A stretch of 64,000 nt of DNA from Fretibacter sp964410285 (lineage in GTDB: Bacteria; Pseudomonadota; Alphaproteobacteria; Caulobacterales; Maricaulaceae). A program made the translations under genes and the position numbers. Numbering within the stretch: position 1 is the stretch's first letter; each line of letters begins with the position of its first letter. Positions 15,318-24,470 of the stretch are shown here, one piece after another. Below the pieces are notes generated by a model. That model made no database searches, was not told the DNA's origin, and saw only the letters and a list, made by a program, of their open reading frames with translations. Location of the stretch: contig CAYPFR010000009.1 of assembly GCA_964410285.1 (NCBI GenBank), positions 62,001-126,000 on the forward strand, read 5' to 3'.

Positions 15318-16249
15318 TGTCCGACCTGCCCCTTACAATCATTCGCTCACAAAGCCGGAAAATGCCAAGGCTCTCGGTTCTGATACCGTTTTATAAAGAC
15401 AATCCGGCCGAGCTTTTGTCTGAAATTTTGATTCAAGCAGAAGCCCTGCGCGGGGTCGAGATTCTGATCTATGATGACGGGACTTTGAATGCTGAAATTT
15501 GCGCCGATCTCGCGGCCCAAGTCAAAGCGGCTAAAGCGCCTGTTACGCTGATGATTGCGGAGGAAAACCGCGGACGAGCCAGCGGCAGAAACACGCTGCA
15601 AGAAAAAGCGCGCGGCAAATGGGTCTTGTTCCTTGATGCAGATATGCGCCCCGGCTCGCCTGATTTTTTGAAAAACTATCTTGCGCTTATTGAGGCCGAT
15701 ACGGCTGACATCATCTTTGGCGGCTTCACAGTTCCGCGCACCGCAAAACGCCATGAAGAGCTGCACCGCGCTCTTTCAGAAGTTTCTGATTGCCTGCCTT
15801 TTGCCGAGCGCCAAGCCGCTGGGCCGCAATATGTCGCGACGTCTAATTTATGCGTACGCAAATCTGTTTTGCTGGCAGAACCTTTTGACTCTGGTTTCAT
15901 TGGATGGGGCTGGGAAGATAGCGAATGGGCCGCGCGGGTTTCAAAGCGCTTTGTGCTCCAGCACGCAGATAATACCGCTATCCATTTAGGGCTTGAATCT
16001 GATGATACGCTTTTAGCGCGGTTCAAGAATAGCGCCATGAATTACAAGCGGTTTACAGATACCCACCCCGAGCTTGCACAGACATTGACACTCTATCGGC
16101 TAACGCAAAAGCTGCGGCGGTATCCCGCGCAAAGACACCTGCGCCCGCTTATGAAGTTAGTCGTAAAGGTTCACGCCTTCCCTATTCGTATGCGCGTCAT
16201 TGCGCTCAAATTCTGGCGCGCAAGCTGGTATGCAGAGCTAAAAAGCTAA
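15317..16249 (+). CDS. hfsG: family 2 glycosyltransferase (HfsG-like)
   Basis: A 310-residue cytoplasmic GT-A glycosyltransferase. It begins its fold at RLSVLIPFYKD (about 19-29), has YDDG (about 53) and the metal-binding FLDADMRPG (about 105), and further on GWGWEDSEWAAR (about 197-208), the ED motif usual in GT2 enzymes. It transfers sugars from nucleotide donors to the growing holdfast-type chain; the sugar cannot be read from sequence. It overlaps both neighbours by one base. Length and position before the deacetylase fit HfsG of Caulobacter. Confidence 0.85.
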   Translation: MSDLPLTIIRSQSRKMPRLSVLIPFYKDNPAELLSEILIQAEALRGVEILIYDDGTLNAEICADLAAQVKAAKAPVTLMIAEENRGRASGRNTLQEKARGKWVLFLDADMRPGSPDFLKNYLALIEADTADIIFGGFTVPRTAKRHEELHRALSEVSDCLPFAERQAAGPQYVATSNLCVRKSVLLAEPFDSGFIGWGWEDSEWAARVSKRFVLQHADNTAIHLGLESDDTLLARFKNSAMNYKRFTDTHPELAQTLTLYRLTQKLRRYPAQRHLRPLMKLVVKVHAFPIRMRVIALKFWRASWYAELKS

Positions 16250-17016
16250 TGCAGCTGGCGACCGCATATCAGCCCTCTACCTCCCTTGGCCGGCGCGTTG
16301 CGCGCCGCCTTGCCCCGATACAGGGTCGGCGCATTTTACGCTTTAAACTCACCCGCCCACTTGTCAGCTTTACATTTGATGACTGCCCAGTAAGCGCCGT
16401 AGATAATGGCCTAAGTAAGCTTGAGGCCGAAGGCTGGCGCGGAACGGTTTATATCGCGAGCGGTCTGCTGGGCACGACTAATCATCACGGCCTACAAATG
16501 AACGGCGATGATGTGAAGTCTGCCTTTGACCGGGGTCATGAAATCGGCGGTCATAGCTACTCCCATATCGATGCAACAGACACCGATTTTGATACATTCA
16601 TCAAGGATGAAAACCGCAACCTCGCCGCCCTGGCCGCGCTCGGCCTGCCAGCGTGCCGCACATTTGCTTATCCCTTCGGCCAGACGCACCGCGCCCTGAA
16701 AACACGTCTAGCAAAAGATTATGATGGCCTCCGGGGAATAACGTCCGGCCCGATGATTAATCAAGCTGACCTGAATCAAATTCGTTCTACGCCTTTATTT
16801 GCAGGTCAAGATTTCGAAAAAGCCATGGCGCAGATACGCGCCCTACAGCACACACCTGCATGGGTCACACTCTTTACTCATGACATTACAGAAAACCCGA
16901 CGCAATGGGGCTGTACGCCCGCGCAAATGGACTCCGCCATAAACGCGGTCAAAGAGGTTGGCGCTGATGTTTTGCCCGTTGCTGACGCTATTGATTTTTT
17001 GAAGGCGAACTCATGA
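16249..17016 (+). CDS. hfsH: polysaccharide deacetylase, NodB domain (HfsH-like)
   Basis: A 255-residue carbohydrate esterase family 4 enzyme, expected to remove acetyl groups from N-acetylglucosamine units of the adhesive polysaccharide. Visible motifs are SFTFDDCP (about 40-47; two Asp present, but Cys where the family usually has Gly), HEIGGHSYSH (about 96-105; metal His residues), RTFAYPFG (about 141) and LFTHDI (about 206). No signal peptide is seen, so it probably acts in the cytoplasm on lipid-linked chains. Its start overlaps hfsG by one base and its stop overlaps the next gene by 4 bases. Deacetylation is known to matter for holdfast adhesion. Confidence 0.85.
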   Translation: MQLATAYQPSTSLGRRVARRLAPIQGRRILRFKLTRPLVSFTFDDCPVSAVDNGLSKLEAEGWRGTVYIASGLLGTTNHHGLQMNGDDVKSAFDRGHEIGGHSYSHIDATDTDFDTFIKDENRNLAALAALGLPACRTFAYPFGQTHRALKTRLAKDYDGLRGITSGPMINQADLNQIRSTPLFAGQDFEKAMAQIRALQHTPAWVTLFTHDITENPTQWGCTPAQMDSAINAVKEVGADVLPVADAIDFLKANS

Positions 17017-17978
17017 CAGACTTTACCCGCGACATTTCAATTATTGTTCCAACCTATAAACGCCCTGACGATATTGAGCGCGCGCTCAAAAGTGCGGCCG
17101 CCCAAGACACCGGCCCATATAGCTGCGAAATTATCGTTGCTGATAATGACCCCGCCGCCAGCGCAAAAACTCGCGTCATTGAAATGATTGCACAATTTTC
17201 TCACGCAGAGATCATTTACATCCATGTTCCAGAGCCGGGCGTCTCTAATGCGCGTAACGGCGCGCTAGCAAAATCGCGCGGTCGATTTTTGATTTTTCTT
17301 GATGATGATATGGAAGCGGAGAAAGACTGGGCCTTCCAACTGGCGGATGCGGCCGAGCGTCAAAGCGCCGCTATTGTCTTTGGCCCCGTTGAATCCGTTA
17401 TGCCCCAAGGGGATGATCCGCTTTATCCTTACATGCAACCGCTATTCTCGCGCACTGGTGATTTTCCCGATGGGCATATTGATGCCTTGTTTGGCACGGG
17501 CGGCTGCCTGATAGATCAAGGGCAATGTAGCCTCCCCTCACCTGCATTTGATCCAGCTCTTAATGAAGTTGGCGGCGAAGACGACGCAATGTTTGCTCAT
17601 ATCCTCGCGCAAGGAGCGAAAATAGGCTGGACGACAAAGGCCATAGCTGTGGAACACATACCAGAGCACCGCGCGACACCCGCCTATGTCTGGACGCGTA
17701 ATTTTGCTTTCGGGCAAGGGCCAAGTCAAAATGAAGCTGATAAAGGCATGGCCGGCGCGTTGGGCGTGATAAAATGGATGTGTGTGGGCGCCGTGCAAAC
17801 GTTGATTTACGGTCCGCAATATCTTTGGCGCCGCGCGGCTGGTAGGCCGCATTATATAACCGCCTACGCGCGGCTCTCGCAGGCGATTGGTAAGATGCTC
17901 TGGTTTAACGGCTTTAGCCCGCGGCTTTACGGGAGTGACGCGCCAAGCGCGTCCAAGAGCGCTGCAAAGATCGCCTAA
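17013..17978 (+). CDS. family 2 glycosyltransferase
   Basis: A 321-residue GT-A enzyme: DISIIVPTYKRPDDIERAL at the start, EIIVADNDP, the DxD-like FLDDDMEAEKDW (about 95) and GGEDDAMFAHIL (about 188). A hydrophobic patch near 250-270 may bind the membrane. It is the second glycosyltransferase of the cluster and may correspond to HfsL- or HfsJ-type enzymes of other holdfast loci, but I cannot tell which. It is translationally coupled to the deacetylase (ATGA). Its 3' end overlaps by 3 to 4 bases the convergent ATPase gene. Confidence 0.82.
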   Translation: MTDFTRDISIIVPTYKRPDDIERALKSAAAQDTGPYSCEIIVADNDPAASAKTRVIEMIAQFSHAEIIYIHVPEPGVSNARNGALAKSRGRFLIFLDDDMEAEKDWAFQLADAAERQSAAIVFGPVESVMPQGDDPLYPYMQPLFSRTGDFPDGHIDALFGTGGCLIDQGQCSLPSPAFDPALNEVGGEDDAMFAHILAQGAKIGWTTKAIAVEHIPEHRATPAYVWTRNFAFGQGPSQNEADKGMAGALGVIKWMCVGAVQTLIYGPQYLWRRAAGRPHYITAYARLSQAIGKMLWFNGFSPRLYGSDAPSASKSAAKIA

Positions 17979-18685
17979 GCCAGTTGGGAATGTGAATACG
18001 CCGGTCCGGCATTCACAATCAATCCTGCGCAGCGGCCATTCTCGGCCTTAATCCTGTCCGACAGCTGCTTTTGCGTTGCATCAGAGGCGCGCCCATTCGA
18101 GCATATAATTGCCGTTTTATCAGCCTCCGGCACAACGGTCAAAGCGATATCCGTCCGGTCAAGGGCCGGCGCATCGACAATCACGACCGCAAAATGGTCC
18201 CGCACAGCATTCCAATATTCGCGCGCCGCCGTGATATGGACGGTTTGCCCCGCTTTGATCTCTGACCAGCGAAATTCCGTCACGGCAAGACCTGTCGACC
18301 CAATTAAATGAAGGCCCCCATAAAGCGCTGTAGACTTTCGGTGGCCCTGATCGTCAACGCCATCCGGGCTAACTTGCCAAAACGGCTCGACGCCAAATGT
18401 CGCATCATATGGGCCTTGGCTGACGCCAAATTCCGTTTGTCCTTCGTGGGAGCGAAAAAAGGCCGCTTGGCCTTGATTGGTGAGATCAAGGTCTATCAAT
18501 GCGGCGCGCTGTCCATACGGCGCATAATGCGCGGCTGCAAGCAGAGCAAGGTGACGGGCCACATAGCTCGTTCCCGCGCCTGTTTCAGCCGATAGCATCA
18601 CTAAAACAGGTGCACGTCCATCCCCGCGCGGCGGGCTGCACAGCTGCGCTAAAACCGATTGTAGAGGGTGCTGACTATCAATCAT
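17975..18685 (-). CDS. hfsB: BY-kinase/CpsD-like ATPase with degenerate P-loop (HfsB-like)
   Basis: A 236-residue protein like the cytoplasmic ATPase half of Wzc (CpsD/MinD-like). The Walker A position reads SAETGAGTSYVAR: the key Lys of GxGKS/T is Thr here. Walker A' (ALIDLDL) and Walker B (VVIVDAP) are kept. There is no tyrosine-rich C-terminal tail. It is probably a regulator or partner of the co-polymerase encoded upstream on the same strand; kinase activity is doubtful given the missing Lys. A separate Wzc-like chain and ATPase chain is the HfsA/HfsB arrangement of holdfast loci. Confidence 0.75.
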   Translation of the reverse strand: MIDSQHPLQSVLAQLCSPPRGDGRAPVLVMLSAETGAGTSYVARHLALLAAAHYAPYGQRAALIDLDLTNQGQAAFFRSHEGQTEFGVSQGPYDATFGVEPFWQVSPDGVDDQGHRKSTALYGGLHLIGSTGLAVTEFRWSEIKAGQTVHITAAREYWNAVRDHFAVVIVDAPALDRTDIALTVVPEADKTAIICSNGRASDATQKQLSDRIKAENGRCAGLIVNAGPAYSHSQLA

Positions 18686-18752
18686 CTAGGCTTAGCTCCT
18701 GTTAGGCTCAGGAACCTAAAGGTTTATCAGCCAGCCGTCCAGCGGGCATATA

Positions 18753-18773
18753 TGAAGGGGCCTCGCCCCTTCA
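18753..18773 (-). terminator. strong hairpin between hfsA and hfsB
   Basis: TGAAGGGGC-CTC-GCCCCTTCA gives a perfect 9-bp stem with a 3-base loop, 18 bases after the hfsA stop on the minus strand. No U run follows, so it is more likely an mRNA-stability or partial attenuation element within the hfsAB transcript than a full terminator. Confidence 0.5.
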
Positions 18774-18790
18774 AGCCCTGATAAATGGCC

Positions 18791-20893
18791 CTACTGTTGG
18801 GTTGGGACATGCCCGAGAATGTCCGGACCACCCGCGATGGGCTGGCTTTGAGGCTGAGCGTTTGCCTGCGCGGCGGCGTCGGACTGCAAATAGGGATTCG
18901 CATACATATCCGGGGCGGCAGACCCATAGGATGCGGGAGCATAAACCGCCGCCTGAGCATATGTCTCGCTAGAGGCCTGCGCCGGCGCATAATTTAGAGG
19001 CTGAGCCGTTTGGGCCACTCCGCCGTGCGCATAGCCTGCCGCGCCGGTAAAAGGTTCGGCCGCTGTTTCATATCCGCCCACCGCCGGAGCGGCATACGGC
19101 ACGGCGCCAAAGGCTGCGGCTGGCATGGGAACAGATTCGGGAATGGGCGGTGAGTAATACTGCGGCGCGGAGGCAGGCTGCGGCTGGAAGTCGCCATGAC
19201 CATAGCTCTCCTGACGCCTATCACTGCGGCGGTTCGCCGGCGAAGGATTGCTGGCATAGAGCGCAGGATTTAGGAACACCTTCATCAAGGCCAGGATAAA
19301 GAGCGTGAATCCCCAACCCGCAGACGCAAGCGCAAATATGATAAGACGCATGTTCGGTCCTTTGCGCGGCCGCGTGGCCCAAGAGATAACCTGCACATTT
19401 TCGCTGCTGCTCTCCGCTTGTTCCTGATTAACCAAGGCTTCTTGTTCCTTGGTGGTGTAGTTTTTCAGCCGCGCATCCAGAGTTTCTCGCTCACGCAGCA
19501 AATTTTGATATTGGGGGCTAAGGTCCTGAAGTCGTCGGACTTTACCATCGGCGGCATCAAGCTGGCGCTGTAGGGTAAATTCTTTCTCGCGGTAACTATC
19601 GGCTTGAGATTGCAATGTATTACGGCGGGTGAGCGTCGACTGGAAAACAGGGTTCGGCCCCACGCGTCTTCCGCCCGAGGCTTGACCGCCTTGGGTCGCC
19701 AAGATCGATTTTAATTGATTTAGTTCCGATTCTTTTTGACGAACAGGCGGACTCCCCGGGAGGTATTTTGCCAATAATTGCTTGAGTTCCAGTTCGGCCT
19801 GCGCGATGCGCTGTGAGGCGCGATCATCGACATAAAGATCAATCTGTTCTGGTGTGCTGCGAAGCTGCTCTTCAACTGTTGCAAGTGCCCGCTCAGTCTC
19901 TGTCATGCGTCCGCGCAGCGTATTGAGCTGTGTCCGCAGCTCCTCTGTGCGTTTTGTGACGCCCCCGCGTTCACTGTCAAAATCAGAAATACCATTGCTG
20001 CGGAGAAATTTGGCAATCGCCCGGTCATTGGCCCGCAATTGATCTTCGGTGGCGCGCCTGCGCTCCGAGATCAAATCAGAGGACCCTTCAACGAACAACG
20101 CCTTACGCGCATCCAAATATTTCTGAATGAAGACATTTAGCGTCTCCACCGCAACTTCAGGGTCTTCGTGTTTATAAACCAGGTCGACGATTGAAGATTT
20201 AGGCTTTGGAGCCACGACAAAGCTGCTCTCAACTTCTTTATAAAGATCGACCCATGCGTTTTGCTCATCAACAGGACCACGAGCCGCATTGATTTTTTTG
20301 AAGGCCTTCTTGGCAAAACGCTGAGGACCGAAACTTCCGGGCGACGTCATTTCGCCCACAACCTGTTCAATAATATCAGCGTTCTTCATAATACCAACTT
20401 CATTTTGAACAATATGATCTGGCGTCAACTGCAAGCCTTGAGCTTGTTTGGAGGTCACGGACTCATAAACATACTCATCGCCAAGCTGCACAAGGACGCG
20501 TCCCTCACCGCTATACTTTCGCTTGAAATCTTTTGTTAAAGGCCAAGCGGCAAGCGTTCCGATAAGGAATAAGGGCAGGACCCATCTTAACTGATGCCCA
20601 AATGAAGACAGGAACTCCCCGACGCGAATGCGCGGCATCCCATTGGCATAATCCCCAACGGTCAGATCATTCATACTCGAGGAGGCCGCAGCGGCTTGCG
20701 CCCGGTAGCTCGAGGTGCTTTCAAAATAAGCGGAGTCACTACCTTTGACAGATTTTGCGGCAAAAGCTGCATTGCGCTTTGCGGCTCTTGCAGCTTTTTT
20801 GGCTTCCTTCGCAGCCATTTTGTCTAATTTGCTTGTTTCTGACTTCCCCATATAGGGCCCATCAGATTTATTAAAACGGCTGAGAAACGACAT
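18791..20893 (-). CDS. hfsA: polysaccharide co-polymerase, Wzz/Wzc-like (HfsA-like)
   Basis: A 700-residue inner-membrane chain-length/export co-polymerase. Residues 1-100 are basic and cytoplasmic, the first membrane helix is about 108-125 (WVLPLFLIGTLAAW), then a large periplasmic Wzz domain with coiled coil (about 250-470). The second helix is around 490-515 (MRLIIFALASAGWGFTLFIL), preceded by the Pro-rich ATRPRKGP stretch. The last 180 residues are a low-complexity Ala/Pro/Gln/Tyr tail in the cytoplasm, so the protein is longer than typical HfsA. No P-loop is present; the ATPase is the separate gene downstream. It is divergent from the hfsD-like gene. Confidence 0.82.
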   Translation of the reverse strand: MSFLSRFNKSDGPYMGKSETSKLDKMAAKEAKKAARAAKRNAAFAAKSVKGSDSAYFESTSSYRAQAAAASSSMNDLTVGDYANGMPRIRVGEFLSSFGHQLRWVLPLFLIGTLAAWPLTKDFKRKYSGEGRVLVQLGDEYVYESVTSKQAQGLQLTPDHIVQNEVGIMKNADIIEQVVGEMTSPGSFGPQRFAKKAFKKINAARGPVDEQNAWVDLYKEVESSFVVAPKPKSSIVDLVYKHEDPEVAVETLNVFIQKYLDARKALFVEGSSDLISERRRATEDQLRANDRAIAKFLRSNGISDFDSERGGVTKRTEELRTQLNTLRGRMTETERALATVEEQLRSTPEQIDLYVDDRASQRIAQAELELKQLLAKYLPGSPPVRQKESELNQLKSILATQGGQASGGRRVGPNPVFQSTLTRRNTLQSQADSYREKEFTLQRQLDAADGKVRRLQDLSPQYQNLLRERETLDARLKNYTTKEQEALVNQEQAESSSENVQVISWATRPRKGPNMRLIIFALASAGWGFTLFILALMKVFLNPALYASNPSPANRRSDRRQESYGHGDFQPQPASAPQYYSPPIPESVPMPAAAFGAVPYAAPAVGGYETAAEPFTGAAGYAHGGVAQTAQPLNYAPAQASSETYAQAAVYAPASYGSAAPDMYANPYLQSDAAAQANAQPQSQPIAGGPDILGHVPTQQ

Positions 20894-21020
20894 AAAATGA
20901 CCTTAAAGAAGTATGGTTAATGCACTTGACGACCTAAATTTTAATTTTTCGTTATCCATTCTTGTTAACTATAGAAAAAAGCGAAAATAACTGACGTTTT
21001 GTTGGCAAAGGGCTAATTTC

Positions 21021-21971
21021 ATGACTAAAGCACTCAAAACCCTCCTATTTATGGCCTCAATAGGGGCTATTTCAGGGGTAACAGCCCTAAATGCGCAGGC
21101 GGGATCGCGTTATAACGGGCAAAAAACGAATCACGCCTATAGACATGTTAACGTTATTCCCCCCATGCCAGCCCCCTACAGGGGCGTGCCCGCCAATCAT
21201 TCTCGCCATAAATTTCATAAACAATCGCTTGTTCCGCGGCCGCTCAATCCCGCTTACCGCACGTGGGGAGACAAAATTAAAGGGCGCAAACAGCTTGCCT
21301 ATCAAATTCCACCGCGTCCGGCACCCTACGGGTCTCAGTTTCAGCGCTGGGTTGATTACGAGCCCCAATATACACTCTACCCTGGTGATCAACTTGATAT
21401 CGTCGTGCCAAGCGCGCCGGAATTATCACGTACGCTTACGGTTGGACCTGATGGCCGGATTGTTATGCCCAATGTCACGCCGGTAATGGCTGCCGGCCGC
21501 ACGATAACCCATGTCCAAAACGCGCTTTCAGCGCAGCTCTCGACATTATTAAGAGACCCGAAAATCGCCGTCACGCCGCGCGCCTACAGCTCGCAGCAAA
21601 TATACATTGGCGGTGAAGTCGGTCAGCAAGGAACATTTGCAATGCCTGGCCCGATCGGCGTTATGGAAGGTATTTTACTGGCAGGCGGCCTACGGGGTAC
21701 AGCCAAAACAGGCCACGTCGCCGTTCTTCGCCGCGCGCCCAATGGCGGCATGATGATGCGCACAGTTAATCTTAAAAACGGACTGCGCAATATTCGCGAA
21801 TATAATGACAATATGCAGCTACGCCGAGGTGATATAATCTTTGTCCCGCGCAATTCTCTGGCAGAAATTGGCGTATTTATGTCAAACTTCCGCGGCGCCT
21901 TGCCCGTAGATTTCAATCTCAGCTATCAATTTGGCAGCAATGGCGGGGGCACAACGGTCGTCTCGCCTTAA
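21021..21971 (+). CDS. hfsD: Wza-like polysaccharide export protein (HfsD-like)
   Basis: A 316-residue exported protein with a signal peptide (LLFMASIGAISGVTALNAQA, cleavage after AQA). The polysaccharide export domain starts at YTLYPGDQLDI (about 118), followed by SLBB-type repeats (QIYIGGEVGQQGTF around 195; VLRRAP and RRGDIIFVPRN near 235-280). It should form or contribute to the outer-membrane channel for the polymer. No lipobox Cys is seen, unlike Wza. It is transcribed away from hfsAB and ends at a convergent terminator. Confidence 0.85.
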   Translation: MTKALKTLLFMASIGAISGVTALNAQAGSRYNGQKTNHAYRHVNVIPPMPAPYRGVPANHSRHKFHKQSLVPRPLNPAYRTWGDKIKGRKQLAYQIPPRPAPYGSQFQRWVDYEPQYTLYPGDQLDIVVPSAPELSRTLTVGPDGRIVMPNVTPVMAAGRTITHVQNALSAQLSTLLRDPKIAVTPRAYSSQQIYIGGEVGQQGTFAMPGPIGVMEGILLAGGLRGTAKTGHVAVLRRAPNGGMMMRTVNLKNGLRNIREYNDNMQLRRGDIIFVPRNSLAEIGVFMSNFRGALPVDFNLSYQFGSNGGGTTVVSP

Positions 21972-22032
21972 GCTACGGCTCCTCTAGCCCAAGAGGGTCA
22001 AAGGCGAAGCCTTTACGATCAAATTTTGTAAA

Positions 22033-22055
22033 AAGCGGCTTAGGCCGCTTTTTTT
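22033..22055 (+). terminator. bidirectional terminator
   Basis: AAGCGGC-TTAG-GCCGCTT followed by TTTTT ends the export gene on the + strand. The same stem overlaps the 3' end of the convergent small gene, so it can serve both. Confidence 0.8.
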
Positions 22056-22345
22056 GCAGTTTCGAGCAATTCACGATTTTCGGCAAGCCAGCCTCGTGCT
22101 GCGCGCTGCGCCAGCGTCACATCAAGGCTGCTCATTTCATGCTTGATTTCGTCGCGGTAGGCTTTGGCAGGAATTGATCCCATCATTGCGGCTAAGTTAA
22201 ACCATTTATGGGCTTCCACAAAATCAGGTCCGCGATCCTCAAGATCCGTTGAATAAATCAATCCCAAACGGAAAAGATCTTCCGGCTGGCATCCTGCGTC
22301 GATTGCGGCTTTCGCCTCTGATACGTCTACATCTGTAAAGGCCAT
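22040..22345 (-). CDS. small Sel1/TPR-like protein
   Basis: A 101-residue, all-helical protein with one Sel1-like repeat pair: DLFRLGLIYSTD, then DFVEAHKWFNLAAMMGS, the latter carrying the typical A-H-K-W-F/Y-LAA pattern. Short proteins of this type are common in Alphaproteobacteria; their role is unknown. No signal peptide. Convergent with the export gene, sharing a terminator, and preceded by a long AT-rich leader region. Confidence 0.7.
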   Translation of the reverse strand: MAFTDVDVSEAKAAIDAGCQPEDLFRLGLIYSTDLEDRGPDFVEAHKWFNLAAMMGSIPAKAYRDEIKHEMSSLDVTLAQRAARGWLAENRELLETAKKAA

Positions 22346-22760
22346 CTCTGCCTCCCTATTTTCACCTAATACCGCCGGATTATCCTTTGGCCTGAGCGGC
22401 GAACTTATGTTCGTCTCAACTCTTGAATACTAAAATGGGCAAGGCAAATAAATATAAGGTTAAAGGGAGTAAAGGTTAATCAAGTTTTATTTGTATTAAA
22501 TCAAGTAAATTTGTATTACTACTACGTTTATATGTAGTTAAATATAAATTATATTTGAATTTATACTTATATAAATCAAGTAAACAGAGCCGCACTCACA
22601 AGAGTTTTGCAAGACTAAATCTGTTCAGAAAAAGTCAAAAAAAATGTCTACTCGGCGCAAATTTGCAAAAAACACCAAATTTGGACTGATAAATCCCGTA
22701 TTGGCACATGCCAACTTCTCTGAGGGCGGGCCCGAAAAGGGATAACGGCGCAATAACGGG
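22346..22760. other. AT-rich gap with short direct repeats
   Basis: No gene seen. Between about 22475 and 22595 the sequence is very AT-rich and holds three copies of AATCAAGT, two of them followed by a similar tail ending TTTGTATTA. ACTAC and GTAGT around 22520-22540 form a small inverted repeat. It is upstream of the Sel1-like gene and downstream of RF3, so it probably includes a promoter; protein-bound AT tracts are possible. Confidence 0.4.
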
Positions 22761-24359
22761 CTATTGACGCTCTTTGGTCGCAACAAAACGCAGTTTCGGA
22801 TTTTTTTCCTGAGCGTAATTAATGTCCCATCCCGATTTGGCAAGATATACAGGCGCGCCGTCGAGGTCTTCCCCGCAGTTATTTCGGTTCTTGGCAATAA
22901 AGTCCTCAATAAGCTGGGGGTCATCAGCGCCAATCCAGCGGGCAATTTGATAGGGCGGCATTTCAAACACGACATCCAGGCCATATTCATTCTTCATGCG
23001 GTCAGCCATCACCTCAATCTGGAGCGCCCCCACAGCGCCGACAATCATATCTGCGCCGAAGGCGGGCCTAAACAGCTGGGTGACGCCCTCTTCGGCAAGG
23101 CTTTCCAGCGCCTTACGTAAGTGCTTGGCTTTTAACGGATCAAGCGTGCGCGCTCGGCGCAAGATCTCCGGTGCAAAATTGGGAATACCCGCATATCGCA
23201 CTTTCCCAGTCTCAGACAGGCTATCGCCCACGCGCAAGGACCCATGATTGGGAATTCCGATCACATCGCCAGCAAAGGCGTTGTCGGCTAGCTCTCTGTC
23301 TTGAGCGAAAAACAAGATAGGGTTATGTACGGAGATGGTTTTCCCCTCCGCTGTCTTTAGCTTCATGCCGCGCTTAAACTCACCCGAACAAAGGCGCAAA
23401 AAGCCAACTCGGTCACGATGGTTCAAATCCATATTGGCCTGAACCTTAAAGATAAATCCGGTGACTTCTTTATCATTTGGCAAAATAGACACCGCATTGC
23501 CGCCCTTTTTCGCAGCTTCAGCCTGCGGGCCGGGCGCAAGCTCAGCGAGCGCATCAATCAGCTCTTTGACACCGAATTTTCGCAAGGCCGAGCCAAAATA
23601 GACCGGCGTCATATGACCCTCGCGAAAGGCTTGCTCGGAAAACGTGCCATATTCTTTGGCCAGTTCCGCTTCCTCGCGAAATTCCGAAAGCAATGCCGGG
23701 TCATCGAAAAGGGTCTCAAGCTCAGGACTATCCATCGGGATTTGCGGCGCGCCGCCGCCCGTATCTCCCTCTTCATCGGGACGAATGAATCGGTAGAACA
23801 TGTCAGTTTGTAAGTTGGCCGTACCCTTAAAGCGCCGCCCGCTCGCGGCAGGCCATTGCATGGGCACAACATCAAGCGCAAGCTTATCCTCGATCTCGGA
23901 AAGTATATCAAAGGTATCCACGCCCTCACGGTCCAGCTTATTGATAAATGTGATAATCGGAATATCGCGCAGGCGGCAGACCTCAAACAGTTTTAGGGTT
24001 TGCGGCTCTATGCCTTTTGCCACATCAAGGACCATAACGGCGCAATCAGCGGCGGTTAGCGTGCGGTAGGTATCTTCGGAGAAATCCTCATGACCGGGCG
24101 TATCTAGTAGGTTGAATATCAAGCCCTTATGTTCAAAAGTCATGACAGAGGAGCTGACCGAAATACCACGCTCCTGCTCAATTTTCATCCAGTCCGATTG
24201 CGTACGCCGCACTTGCCCGCGCGCGGCGACAACGCCCGCTTGATGGATCGCGCCCGCTGCATAAAGCATATTTTCCGTCAGCGTCGTCTTACCCGCATCC
24301 GGGTGAGAGATAATCGCAAATACGCGGCGGCGCAGCGGTTCGGTTTGTAAGGCAGCCAT
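22761..24359 (-). CDS. prfC: peptide chain release factor 3
   Basis: A 532-residue translational GTPase that recycles RF1/RF2 from the ribosome. G1 is SHPDAGKTT (about 18-26), the switch region with QERGISVSSSVM, G3 DTPGHEDFSEDTYRTL, G4 NKLDREG. Domain II and the RF3 C-terminal domain (GALQIEVMADRMKNEYGLDV) are complete, and the length matches the family (about 530). Single gene, with 111 bases to the next minus-strand gene upstream. Confidence 0.96.
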   Translation of the reverse strand: MAALQTEPLRRRVFAIISHPDAGKTTLTENMLYAAGAIHQAGVVAARGQVRRTQSDWMKIEQERGISVSSSVMTFEHKGLIFNLLDTPGHEDFSEDTYRTLTAADCAVMVLDVAKGIEPQTLKLFEVCRLRDIPIITFINKLDREGVDTFDILSEIEDKLALDVVPMQWPAASGRRFKGTANLQTDMFYRFIRPDEEGDTGGGAPQIPMDSPELETLFDDPALLSEFREEAELAKEYGTFSEQAFREGHMTPVYFGSALRKFGVKELIDALAELAPGPQAEAAKKGGNAVSILPNDKEVTGFIFKVQANMDLNHRDRVGFLRLCSGEFKRGMKLKTAEGKTISVHNPILFFAQDRELADNAFAGDVIGIPNHGSLRVGDSLSETGKVRYAGIPNFAPEILRRARTLDPLKAKHLRKALESLAEEGVTQLFRPAFGADMIVGAVGALQIEVMADRMKNEYGLDVVFEMPPYQIARWIGADDPQLIEDFIAKNRNNCGEDLDGAPVYLAKSGWDINYAQEKNPKLRFVATKERQ

Positions 24360-24470
24360 AGGGCACTTTCGTTTCTAATCCCGCGCGTGGGATAGGCCTA
24401 AATGCCAAGGCTTTCAAGCCTAGGCTTTAGCTATTGCCGTGTTCACGCGCTTGAGGACGTAAAGGCCGCT

